Source: Sphaerulina vaccinii (Eukaryota; Ascomycota; Dothideomycetes; Mycosphaerellales; Mycosphaerellaceae). Taken from it: a stretch of 64,000 nucleotides of DNA. The translations under genes and the position numbers were made by a program. The notes beneath the pieces were generated by a model. That model worked only from the letters and a program-made list of their open reading frames with translations, was not told where the DNA came from and did no database searches. The stretch lies in the NCBI GenBank assembly GCA_022570795.1, contig JAKUDP010000013.1, positions 682,001-746,000 of the forward strand, in the 5' to 3' direction. This document shows positions 42,016 to 52,284 of this stretch, one piece after another (positions within the stretch are counted from its first letter, which is position 1; every line of letters begins with the position of its first letter).

Positions 42016-42110
42016 CGATCGCTCTGAATTGCTGCGAGAGTCAAGTCGGCGACATAAGGAGGCGTCGAGCAGCTCAGTCGTTAGAGAGACAGTGGAACCC
42101 AGTCCACCAG

Positions 42111-42305
42111 CTTGAATCACTCTCCGACACATGAAAGAAAACTTTCTGCGCCTCAGCTGGTATTTGAGGGCCATAGATACTACTCAGTACCTGGAGAAGG
42201 GTGACAAGCTTAGATCACTCTCTGAAATATGAAAGGAAATGACTCAGCGCCTTAGCTGGAGTCTGGCTGCCATAGTCACCATTCAGTGCGTGGAGAAGAG
42301 TGGTC
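42111..42305. repeat. Two-unit tandem repeat, period about 97 bp
   Basis: Unit 1 starts CTTGAATCACTCTCCGACAC and unit 2 CTTAGATCACTCTCTGAAAT. Both continue with ATGAAAG, CTCAGCTGG or CTTAGCTGG, GCCATAG and GTGGAGAAG or CTGGAGAAG. Confidence 0.65.
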
Positions 42306-42427
42306 AAATTCAAAACTTTTCGGAACTGCAAGTACACAAACGCCCATTCATCTCCGTTCCATTACAACCTCTGTTTCACGACCCCGTCCCAAACTCAAGT
42401 GGCATGGTCCTCATCTCAAGTTCAGAG

Positions 42428-42979
42428 CTACTCATTGTTCTCTTCCACCTGAACTCTCAAAGCGTCCCTCTCTGCAGCCGCTATGTCCCTCTCTGCAGCC
42501 ACCACGTTGACAGCGGCTGCCAGTATGGAATTGACGTGTTGCAAGCGCGTCACCTCACCCTCTGCCTCCTCCAAATCACCCGTTGCCTCCTCCAACAATT
42601 CCGCCGCACGATCTCGCGCATTCCTCGCAGTATCTCGCTGCTCTTCGAGCCAATCCATTTGCTGTTGAGACAGTCCAAAGCCTCTTGCGATGCCCTCCCG
42701 CAGACGAGACTCCCTTCCTTCCACCCAGCCTGCGTGCCAAGCCCGTTGAAGAGCATATTCGTGATCGACCTGGTTTGCGTTTGTGCTGTGAGGCCCTGGT
42801 GGAGAAGCGGTCGTGGTTCCACTGGTTTCGGTTTGGGTGGCGCGGCTGGTGGTGTTCGCTTTCACCTTCTTGGATAGCGGGCGTGTGTCATTGCGCTTCT
42901 TCTGTGCGGCTTCGGGTTTGGTGTTTTCTGCTTGGTGCGAGGCAGCAAGTGCCTTCTGGAGATAGTGTTGGTTGAACAT
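42428..42979 (-). CDS. Hypothetical coiled-coil protein
   Basis: From the ATG at 42979 (MFNQHYLQKALAASHQ) the frame gives 183 residues; the frame is open a little further upstream without a better start. The middle is polar and Lys/Thr-rich, and residues 95-180 form a continuous coiled-coil-like helix (YALQRAWHAGWVEGRESRLR, then LEEATGDLEEAEGEVTRLQH). Heptad spacing of Leu, Ala and Val is visible. No family recognised. It stands between two fields of decayed tandem repeats. Confidence 0.5.
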   Translation of the reverse strand: MFNQHYLQKALAASHQAENTKPEAAQKKRNDTRPLSKKVKANTTSRATQTETSGTTTASPPGPHSTNANQVDHEYALQRAWHAGWVEGRESRLREGIARGFGLSQQQMDWLEEQRDTARNARDRAAELLEEATGDLEEAEGEVTRLQHVNSILAAAVNVVAAERDIAAAERDALRVQVEENNE

Positions 42980-43330
42980 CTTGCCGACAGATGGTGGTGA
43001 GAGGCGCCGCTGAAGTCTCGGCACTGGAGTCGCTCAATTAGCACAAGCCTTGGAGTTGTTCGGGTTGTGTTGGATGTATGTGTGAAGGTGTAGGAAGGCA
43101 GCCCTGGCTTGGCTTGTTGGTGTTTGTTGTGTCGTTGGAAAAAGAGCGAGGTGAGCTTTTATATTGAACACCCACTAGCCCGCCAAGCAATCAGGGTCCG
43201 ACTTTCCGCTGTTGTTGTGGAGAATATAACGGCCGCAGGGATCGTTCATGGCGCTAAGCCGGAACAGGCCAACGTGAAGTGAAGTGAAACGCGAGCACGC
43301 GTCAAGTTTTGGGAGATACCCGTTCTCTTC

Positions 43331-43640
43331 AGCATGCTGCCGAAATCTCACACTGCCCTGTCCGATACTAGGGTACCGCAGAGCTTCTGAGATCCCAGAG
43401 AGCATGCGGGAAAACACCTGATGCTCTCCAACATGCTGCCAAAATCTCACACTACCCTGTTTGATACTAGGATGGCGTAGATCTCTTGAGATCTCGGAGA
43501 GCATCCGGCAAAACACCTCATGCTCTCCAAGATGCTCACAGAATCTGGCACTGCCATGTCTGCGACCAGGGTGGCGCAGATATCGATAGTTATTAGAGAG
43601 CGTGCGTCATGCTCTCACGAGAATTGAAAAGCACTACGGT
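43331..43640. repeat. Tandem repeat, three units of about 100 bp
   Basis: Units start at about 43331, 43431 and 43530 with (AG/AC)ATGCTG or GATGCTC, then AAATCTCACACT(G/A)CCCTG, GATACTAGG(G/A)T and GAGAGCATGCGG or GAGAGCATCCGG, then AAAACACCT(G/C)ATGCTCTCCA. Read on the minus strand two units remain open as a 33-residue repeat, likely by chance because the period is near a multiple of three. Confidence 0.65.
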
Positions 43641-43719
43641 GCCATGCTCAGAGGTGCAGCGCAGAAAATCTCGAATCGACAGATCAGAGGGTAAGCCGCA
43701 TTTCAGGTCTCTGAGATGG

Positions 43720-44010
43720 CATCTCTGTTAGCATTCGCAACATGCATCCGCCTTCGATGCCGTGGTTCTGATGGGGGTACGGAGTTATCCAGCTACTGTG
43801 GCACTTACTCTCTGGTTTCTAGTTCTGTTTGCAACCGCGATCTGTATTCGCCGTCGATGCCTTGGTTCCCATGGACGTATGGAGATATCCAGCTATTCCT
43901 GCCAACCTTCTCTGATTTCGCACTCGATTAGCCATCGCGATCTGCATCTCTTCTTGATACCTTGGTCCTTATGAGCCTGTGGGAACGTCCAGCTACTCCT
44001 GCTGTTCTTC
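43720..44010. repeat. Tandem repeat, three units of about 98 bp
   Basis: Three diverged units share GCGATCTGTATTCGCC or GCATCCGCCTT, then GATGCC(G/T)TGGTTC, and (T/G)ATCCAGCTA or GTCCAGCTACT followed by a CT-rich part. A weaker two-unit repeat with AGCAGCG and ATGCTCA follows at about 44180-44460. Confidence 0.6.
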
Positions 44011-44371
44011 TGTGATGGTTGTTTCCACCAAAGCTCGAAGAAAATGGTCGTCGCCGTCCTTAAGTTGTCTGCGCGCCGAGCTGCGTGGATCGTACCGAAG
44101 ACCAGAGACACTCTAAGTGTAGAATCGACACTTTGATCATTCTCCACTCCCACGCGGGACCCGACTAGGTGACTTAGCTTTGCTTCCAGCAGCGCAGAAC
44201 ATGCTCAGAACTGGGGAAGAGTCAATGACCGTCTCCATCGATGCGGGAGAACCAAGCTATTGCGTCTCTAGACAGGGCGCGGTGATGTTTCGACTCAAGT
44301 TTCAGAGAGAACCTTGAAGGCGTCAAGCGATGGTCCTCGTTGCCTACGAATCCTTCTCCAGGCGACTCAGT

Positions 44372-46510
44372 TCAGCTTTGAGCAGCGTTGACAATGCTCA
44401 ATGCTGGAGAAGCCGCAACGACCATCTTCCTCGACCCTAGTATGTCGAGGCAGACCAGGTTGCCGCGCGTGAAGCGCGTATTGTATAATAGCAAGACTTG
44501 TCGTTCCATTTCCCAGACATCGTAGCTGAAATAGCAAGATACCAGTACAGCTTTACGTACATCCTCAATCTTGTCGAAAACAGTCGGATGTGGTGTGGCT
44601 AGCATGTCTTCTCCGGAGGTGTGCGAGCTCCAGAGATTGACTGTCGTCCGGATGCCCTATACTGGATATTCCAGCATGTCTTTCTGCCTTTACCACTTTC
44701 AATCCGATTTCTTACGACGTCAATAGTGACTCATGTTCGCGCGTCTGATCATCACGACTCCTTCCCTCCAACCCAGCCAATCCCTTTCTCCAAAGTCCTC
44801 GCACCCTTCCAATGATAGGTCTGAGAGACGGAACATGGATGATCGCATTCTGGTCTTCGAGTTCTTTGGTGTCAATGATACTGATGTAGCCGGTCTTTGC
44901 AGCATAACGAAACGCAACTCGTAGCGAAGCGGCCCATGAGGAGAATTCTGTCTTGGGGTGATGTGTGCCTTGAAGATGGGCACGTGTCATGTCCTGAAGC
45001 TGTTCATGGGTGAGGGCGAAGATGTCTTCTGGACGTTCTTTGCCAATGAAATAAGATATGGTCTTGTTTATAATGCCTGTCGATGCTTTACGTGGCTTGC
45101 CAAGATATGCCAATGGAATAATCGATTCCAGTGAATTGAGGTCGCGAAAGCCGCCAGAAGGAGTTGGGCCGTGTCTTCACCCTCGGAAGAGATAACGTGG
45201 AGTACGCTTCTGAGCATCAGAAGGACTTGCTTAGTACCATTGGGCATGACGCCGAACGGAAGTTCTGGAGGCTCGTTTTCGGCAATATTGGACACAAGAG
45301 TGTCCGCAATCGTGGCAGTGGTTGGACGGAAAGTGGATGTACTGTCATCTGAGCCAACATTACCTTCCAGGAACTGTCGAAAGCCAATATGGTCAACTTC
45401 AGAGGCGAGGCCGTGCATCGATATTGAGCTGTCTTCCTGGTTGTGGATGTTGTGGAACCATGGCAATCCTAGACTCGATGGCTTTTGTTTGTTCTTCATA
45501 ATCAGACGTAGCAATGAGATTCCCCGGCAGACAGATGGTGGCGGAAGCGGTTCGCAATCATACATGATCTTCGGGTCTGTATCCCAATCAGCTGGAGCTG
45601 TGAAGCAATCTAAGGCATGCGCGGCAGCCAGCTTTGGACCATAGTCGCCATGCATCCACTTCTCGTGGATGTCTGCTGGTTCGTGAGGTAGTACGGTCAC
45701 AGCCATGCAGGCAACGAAGAGTGATAGGTCGTTACCGAACGGTTTTGCCAACTCCTTTGCGAGATCGATCTCGAGATTTTGAACTCCGGAGGGCAGTTCT
45801 TCAGTGAGTACGTCGATGAGACGTAGATGCTTCTTCCAGGCGACATCGGGCGTAAACTTGGACAAAATGGTGACCATGGAGACGGCTTTGTATGCTGTTG
45901 CTGGGACACAGCCATATATCCAGAAATCATCCGTGCTCCAAGGGCCCCTCCACTTGCACTGTCGGGTCGTGCAGGAGGCAGCAGTGATCAAACCCAGGCA
46001 GAGCAATGTTACAGGGCGGAAGGAGACTTGTGTCCAGAATCGCAACGAGGATCTCCTTCGACTCGTACCCTAGCTTCGTTGTGCAATTGAGCCCGTAGTC
46101 AGCCTCGCTTTGAAAATCAGATGACCACCGAGTCCAGAGTTCCTCCTTGTCATTCTGTAGGTTCCGGCCTGTCCAGTGTTTCTGGATTCTGTCGAGTGGC
46201 ATGTCGAACATCGATTCTGGTACTACGGAAGGATCGTAAAACTTGCCAGGCATCATGGCTGAGGCTGTGAAATGTGCTTGAGACGGGCATCCGCCTAGAG
46301 GATAGCCGATGAAGCGCAAGCGAAGTTTCTTGGTGTCTATGTCTTGAACTCTGCGTTGTAGAGCTTCCGTCCATTTGGTGGCCCACAGATCTTTAGTGCA
46401 GACAGTGCCTGTCGCACCGCTCTTTCTGCGCTTCGCCTTCTGCCAGCCCAGATTGGCCTGCAGAAGCTCTTTGCGCTTTGCGTTTGGTCATGGTGCAGTG
46501 CTTGTTGGTG
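44372..46510 (-). pseudogene. Decayed paralogue of the two-domain DUF7587-like gene (copy B)
   Basis: Segments in several frames align in order with the gene at 28899-31029: a start region, RFIGYPLGGCPSQAHFTAS with VAILDTSLLPPCNIALPGFD (46319-45927), then WIYGCVPATAYKAVSM through a long linker (to about 45200), then a shifted frame with AQKRTPRYLFRG, a TGA where copy A has Trp, and SGGFRDLNSL, then TEFSSWAASLRVAFRYAAKT and YISIIDTKELEDQNAIIHVP (to 44712). A last segment near 44605-44372 (YFSYDVWEMERQVLLLYN) resembles copy A's extreme C terminus. At least three frameshifts and one stop are needed, so this is a clear pseudogene. Confidence 0.7.
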
Positions 46511-47241
46511 TGTGTACAAGGTGCTGTGTATTTTAGATGAGAACTGTAGTAGATTCTGAGTGCGACTGTCATATTATCATAAGTTAGTGCCGGGCTGCTT
46601 GTCTCAAACAGCGTAGAAGTCTTCATGGTATGTCTCAGATTGCTCCCCTTGATCACGCATAACTGCTTGTCCGACTACATGTTCCACCGAGCTGGGGAGC
46701 ATGTCGCAGGACACTGACGAATGGATGTCTCGGCAACTTTTTTTTGGCTGCAACGTGAAGCAAAACTCCTCGGGCACCCTCATCCGACCTATGGAGGTAC
46801 GTGCAGAGATGGCTCGTCAGCATAGATACGCTTCAGATGGGTATATGTAACTTGCCTATAAGCTCCCACGCGACGTTCGACCACCTTTGCCCTGTTCTCG
46901 ATTCAAGTTGGTGTCAGACTGCACAATCTCAACGGCTGACCGAGAAGAGCCTGACAATTCTGCTACTGGTGAAGAATAGCACATGTGGCGTTTGTTACGA
47001 GGAAGACACCAGTGCGGAGACAGTAGCAGCGCTGCCAATATGAGCCTCGATCCTATCGTGCCTCAGTGTTGTGCTCATGTAGACTGGTCACATCCAGCGC
47101 ATTAGTAGGCTTCTTTCTATTCCTACTTTTGCTCGGCATATCGTCCAAATTGTGCAGATTGGCCTGTTCAGCATCCTTCTTGATGGCTGGGGTGACACTA
47201 GCATCACTGTCCCCAGTTGAAATCTCTTCTCCCAACGTCCA
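46511..47241. other. Intergenic, nothing recognised
   Basis: Upstream side of copy B and 3' side of the PNPOx-like gene. Frames at 46801-47235 have no motif. A T8 run stands at 46739-46746. Confidence 0.4.
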
Positions 47242-48038
47242 TCATGTCCCATTGACAGCCACCCTCTCCGTACTCGAGCCAGGCGAAGAGATGGCCCAAT
47301 CACTTACGTTCCCCTTCCAATCTGAGATCCTCCCGTCCTTGATCCTCACAACCACAACTCTCACATCTTCGCCTTCGATGTAAGCTCCCTTGCCACTATC
47401 TCCGGCATCGCCCTCACCTCTGGAACTTTGAACACTGAGTGGATTCAGCCCAGGTCCATCTTGCTCAAAAGTGTTATTGGCAACGTGTTGCTCTTTACAC
47501 CACCTCTCCTCTTCACTTCCAGCTTCCAACACGACCGCTTCTCCGTTGATCGTGATACTGTTGCTACTAACAGCAGTACTGTTCATTTGCATGAGCATGG
47601 CTGCCAGAGAACTTCTCGGACCTCCAGTAGGGCTTCGTTCCCGATCAGACCCAGACAGGTTCGTCGGGGGACGGGAAGAGACCCAATCATGGACAAGAAG
47701 GGAAACGTTCGGATTCGAAAGGAGATTCAATGTCTTCTTGGACGATGGATTGGAAGTCATGATAATCGTCGGGCCGGAGGGGAGTTGTTGGAAGTGGTGT
47801 GAGGGGAGATAGGTATAGTTCATAAGTGACACATGAGGGACATTCTCGGTGCATGTTGCGAGGTGAAGCTATACTCATATCAGTATTGAACCGATATGTG
47901 TAGAAATGGTATAGAGAGATGTACGAATCGTGCGTTCCTAAGGCAAGTGACCACTTCATTGGGAAGAGTCTCAGAGACGGTTGGGTTGCTTTGGGCGGAC
48001 TGCTCCCATTGCAGTGGAGTTGCTGTCGTTGTCGGCAT
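47242..48038 (-). CDS. Pyridoxamine 5'-phosphate oxidase-like FMN-binding protein
   Basis: Exon 1 (48038-47925, ending in TCLRNARF) joins exon 2 (47868-47242) over a 56 bp GTACAT...TAG intron. The join gives LHLATCTENVPHVSLMNYTY, the first strands of the split-barrel FMN-binding fold, followed by IIMTSNPSSKKTLNLLSNPN and VSLLVHDWV, the usual core of the fungal PNPOx-like family. C-terminal VVVVRIKDGRISDWKGN is the last conserved strand. A GTAAGT lies right after KGN, so a short extra exon is possible; the unspliced end is given here. It may reduce flavin-dependent substrates; true PNPOx activity is uncertain. Total 246 residues. Confidence 0.85.
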
Positions 48039-48270
48039 TTTGACGACCACAGTCAATGGCTGTTGTTATGAAGCAGAAGAAGAAGTTCATCTTCTCGATC
48101 TCTGACGTCTCGTAACGATCCGCGTAGATCGGCGCGTGGAGCTTGGAAGGCGTGGACAAGTGTGGCTGAGGAGATTCCCTGTTTATAGACACGACCTACC
48201 TACTCTTCTTCACACTGACTCGACAAAGCTCTATTCCACCACAACCATTAATACCGCGAAGACCGCGAAG
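48039..48270. promoter_or_regulatory. Divergent promoter of the PNPOx-like and Rgd1 genes
   Basis: Both genes start outward from this 232 bp interval. It contains one TGACGTC at 48103-48109, part of a CRE-like bZIP site, and CT-rich stretches near the Rgd1 start. The sharing of a promoter is seen; shared control is inference. Confidence 0.4.
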
Positions 48271-50458
48271 ATGGCCAGCGAACTCGACGCGGATCACTCC
48301 AATGGCCAAGATGGACTGCCAGACTCCACCCCAGGCAGTCCCATTGAGACTACCACAGCACGACCGACCACCAGCGGAGGCGCATCGAATGGCGGAGCAG
48401 TCTACGACAAGCGCGTGGAGGATGTCATGTACTCGAACATTGGCATCAATACCCTCTTGAACAGATTGAAGCAGAGTATAGCCTCGGCGCGCGACTTTGC
48501 CCAGTTTCTGAAGAAGAGATCAACTCTGGAAGAAGACCAGGCGAAAGGACTGAAGCGCCTGACTCAAACACAGTTGGAGAGTGTGAGAAGAGGCGATGTG
48601 CGAGGTGGGACATATGCGCAGCAGCTTACAGAAGTGCTACGCGTTCACGAGAGAATGGCCGACAATGGCATGCAGTTCGCTCTGAGCTTACACCAAATGC
48701 ATGAAGATCTGGATGTGCTCAGCGCGAACATGGAGCGAGGCAGGAAGCAGGGCAAGCATGAAGGTCTGGCTGCCGAGAAGAATGCGAGTGACTTGGAGGC
48801 TGCCATGCTGAAAGCGAAATCCAAATATGAGGGTTTGGCTGAGCAGTACGACGGAGTGCGGACTGGTGATGCCAAAGCCGGCAAGAGCTTGACTATCAGA
48901 GGGCCAAAGAGCGCAGAAGCGCGTGAGCAAGAACTGCTAAAGAAGACACAAGCAGCTGAGGCTGAGTACCGTGCCAAGGTTGACGAGGCCAGAGTTGCGC
49001 GTGAGGACCTGATCAGCAAGCACCGACCCAGGTTCGTCAAGGAGTTGGACAAGTGCATCAAGGAGTGTGATAGCGCTCTGGCTCTTCAGTTGCAGAAGTT
49101 TGCCACATTCAACGAGAAGTTGTTGTTGGGCAACGGTCTGCTCGTACAGCCACTTTCCGAAACATCGAACACACAACGCAGTCTGCGAGATCTTGTTCTG
49201 GACATCGATAACGAGCGCGACTTCAACACATTTGTTGGTGCTGAACATGGCAGGATACCCGCACGGGGTTCAGATCTTGTCTTCCAAAAGAGCCACGTCC
49301 TGGAACCAAAGACCCAAGCAGTACGGCAGCCGACTTTAACGCCACAGACACCCGCTGCATCTCAGCCAGCACTATCAGTAAACACTGCATCTTCACAGCC
49401 AACTTCGACAAACAGCCGCTTTGGTGGCGCTGCTGTGCCTCCACAGTCGTCGTTCACTGGCCCTTCATCTTCATTCAGTGGACCAGGACAGCTTGGGTCT
49501 TCGCCGGCGGTCTCGTCAAGTGGCTTGCCACCTTCAGATCCGTTCCGAGCAGGCTCGCCACCATATGCGCCAGGAAGCAATTCATCACCTTACAACCCAT
49601 CAGCAGCACCTCTTCGCGACACCTACTCCAGTACTCCACCTTACCCGACCCACCCTAGCGAACGAGCTGCTGCGCCAGCGTACAGCGGCAACACACCTAT
49701 TCAATCGACAGGCGTCATTCCTAGCTCTCCAGCTGTCCCATACTCGAGCTCTCCACTGCAAACATCAAGCCCTCATCCTGGTGGAGCAGGACTGAAAGGC
49801 CGAGTCTTCGGCTTTTCTCTTGACGATCTCTTCGCCCGCGACCACTCCGCCGTGCCCATCATAGTATTTCAGTGCATACAAGCAGTTGACATGTTCGGAC
49901 TCGAAATCGAAGGCATCTACCGCCAAACAGGCCACCAAGCACAAGTCAACCGCCTGCGTCAAGCCTTTGACACACTACCGCCCAACGATCCTGCGCTGGA
50001 CTTCAGGAATCCGAGCAACTTTGGTCATGATGTGAATGCTGTTACATCTTTGATGAAGACGTTCTTCAGGGAGTTGCCGGATCCATTGTTCACGAAGGCT
50101 ACCTATGCGAGTTTCATTGAGAGTGCGCAAGTTGATGGTGAGGATGCGAGAAGGGATGCGCTACATCAATGTATCAACGATCTGCCTGATGCGAACTACG
50201 CAACTATGCGTGCGCTAGTCTTGCATCTGCACAGAGTTATGCAGAACGAGGGGAGAACGAGGATGACTGCTGCGAACCTTGCAGTCTGCTTGGCGTAAGT
50301 GGAGACTCACGATGTATATTGGGAATGTTGCTAACACATTTGCTAGACCTACTCTTATGGGCGCACATCAAGGCCCACACATTCAAGATGCTTCGTGGCA
50401 GCAAAGAGTACTGGAGACCATACTTAGCAATGCTACTGCAATCTTCGATGAAGATTAG
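48271..50458 (+). CDS. rgd1: F-BAR and RhoGAP protein (Rgd1-like)
   Basis: Exons 48271-50294 and 50347-50458 join in phase over a 52 bp GTAAGT...TAG intron to 711 residues. Residues 45-300 form an F-BAR domain (LKQSIASARDFAQFLKKRST, LEEDQAKGLKRLTQTQLESV, then long helices). A Pro/Ser-rich linker follows, then a RhoGAP domain: RVFGFSLDDLFARD, VFQCIQAVDMFGLEIEGIYR with the arginine finger in GIYRQTG, VTSLMKTFFRELPDPLFTKA and NLAVCLAPTLMG at the splice. Yeast Rgd1 acts on Rho3 and Rho4 at growth sites and the division site. The ATG at 48271 follows a typical leader; the frame is open upstream without ATG. Confidence 0.93.
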
Positions 50459-50639
50459 CTCACCGATCTTGCCTACCGAATTCAGGACGACGACGAAGAC
50501 TGAGAGGCTGAAAGATGGGCGCATGGTGCTGAGTGATGTGGAGACGAGCGAGAGCAGGCAGGATCCAAGTGTACGTACGTGAATGGAAACGAACTATTAA
50601 TGCATTGTTATGTGGCAACCTCGATTCGGAACTGGTCTT

Positions 50640-50835
50640 ACGTTGTAAATGTTGACAGTATTGACCACGGCAAAAGAACAGTCGAATCGCAAAACAATCG
50701 CCCCAGGGCTCGGCTGGATTGTCTTCGCATACCGAACTTCTGTTCTGTGTGACAACAACCTGGACGTTTGTTTGTCTAGCGTCAGTATACACCAACGACT
50801 TACGACTCGACCGCTAGACCACGGACGACTGTTGT
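50640..50835 (-). mobile_element. tRNA-derived SINE-like element, copy 4
   Basis: On the minus strand the head reads CAGTCGTCCGTGGTCTAGCG then GTCGTAAGTCGTTGGTGTA, and about 125 bp on comes GGGCGATTGTTTTGCGATTC, the same order as copies 1 and 2 at 8.4-8.9 kb. Confidence 0.6.
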
Positions 50836-50909
50836 GGGAGTGCGAATACTCAGCATACATGAATCTCATATCGAAGACGCAGAGCTGGTGCGAAAGAAAT
50901 CCCGATCTA

Positions 50910-51083
50910 CCCGAAAGATGGCAAAAGAGAAGCAAGGTGGCCAAAAAGTGTAAAACGAGCGTACACCACATCCCACTCAAGTCAGAGTATCTTGAGAGGA
51001 GCTAATCCTAGGCTGTTCAATATTATGGCATTGGCTACACCGACGACTTACGATCTTACCGCTAGACCACGGATGACTGTTGA
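50910..51083 (-). mobile_element. tRNA-derived SINE-like element, copy 5
   Basis: The minus-strand head is CAGTCATCCGTGGTCTAGCG, then GTAAGATCGTAAGTCGTCGG and GTGTAGC. The distal part has CTTGCTTCTCTTTTGCC, a weak version of the shared tail. Confidence 0.55.
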
Positions 51084-51129
51084 AGACGAAAGACCTGAAA
51101 TCGAATGTTACCCCGTATATCTGGCGAGG

Positions 51130-51303
51130 AGAGGGGCAAAAGAAGGATGAAAGAGTGAAAAGATCGCCCTCCATTGGAGGGTCTGTATGATCGTAGACGG
51201 AGAACACAGGCTTGCATTCATGCGCAACCACTACGCAATTGCTTGTCAGCATCAGGAACAACTGACGACTTGTGTCTTACCACTAGACTAAGGACGATCG
51301 ATG
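51130..51303 (-). mobile_element. tRNA-derived SINE-like element, copy 6
   Basis: The minus-strand head is CGTCCTTAGTCTAGTGGTAA, then GACACAAGTCGTCAG. The tail holds GAGGGCGATCTTTTCACTC and CCTTCTTTTGCC. The three minus-strand copies are spaced about 220-250 bp apart. Confidence 0.55.
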
Positions 51304-52284
51304 AATGGTGCTCTAGCCATGCAATATATCTAGCTCACCCCCTCTAGATGAGCAGTGAAAGCAAGCGCTGTCCTTATGATTGAAATCTAGCTTCCCTTCG
51401 CGCCTCAATATGCACATCTCGTGACTGGTATCTCTTCAGGTCGTCAGCATCTTCCCTCCCATAGTATGGTGCTGGTCGTGTCATCCATTTCTTGTTCATT
51501 GACTTTTCCTGTCAGGATGTATCGACAGAATCGTCCAAAGGAATGCCATGAAGCAGGCAAACCAACTCTCAATAGCTTCTTTGCAGTAGATGTAGGCGTC
51601 GCATAATTTCGCAGACCTATATGGGCTCTTCTTAGCTGGTGATCTCTGCTGTCGTGTCCATGGGTGACCAAAATGGACGTAGAATTGCTTGTAGAGTGCA
51701 GAACGTGTGGGACTTGGCGACAGAAGTGTGGTCGAACCTGGAGCCTGCCATGGCTTTTATGGATTAGGATGATTCTCATAGCAATTGACGCGAAGACACA
51801 GATATAGAGTCCCTTGAGTGGCTCGCAATCGTATATGAAGTGTCTGTAGCGCAGTCCATAAGCTCTGAATAGTGCAGTAACGTCTGCATTGGTGACAGGC
51901 GGGCAGTGAATTGACTGGATGCATATCATATCGATCGCTCCCGGTGGTATGCTTGGGATAGCTTGGCGATTCCGCCCTATAACTGCCCTGGTGGATTCAC
52001 TTCGTAAAGCCTCGTATACCTGTGCGATGAAGGATGGGCTGATCGAGTCACTGCAACAGAAAGCAGGGCATTAGAAGAGTGGTGTGGCGGTAATGCGAAT
52101 TGTATCTATCAGTGTTGCTTTACAACTCGGAGCGAGACCGAACTCAACTCACCTACTGCATGTGTGTAGATGAGAAAAGAGGCTCGTACAAGATGACCCG
52201 TAACACTGATCAGTGAGTGAGTGACAGTGGGTGCATGGACTCATCTTGAAGGTTTCTTGTTGCGGCCGTTACGCAATACGCTCC
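51304..52284. other. Intergenic with an unresolved minus-strand frame
   Basis: A minus-strand frame at 51929-51444 starts with TNADVTALFRAYGLRYRHFI, which looks coding for about 60 residues before turning shadow-like. I cannot place it in a family, and no splice join improved it. It may be the tail of a decayed gene. Confidence 0.3.

Noticed and set aside
43175..43516. Minus-strand frame with two copies of a 33-residue repeat
   Set aside because: The repeat follows from the ~100 bp DNA tandem repeat, whose third unit breaks the frame; no sign of selection on a protein.
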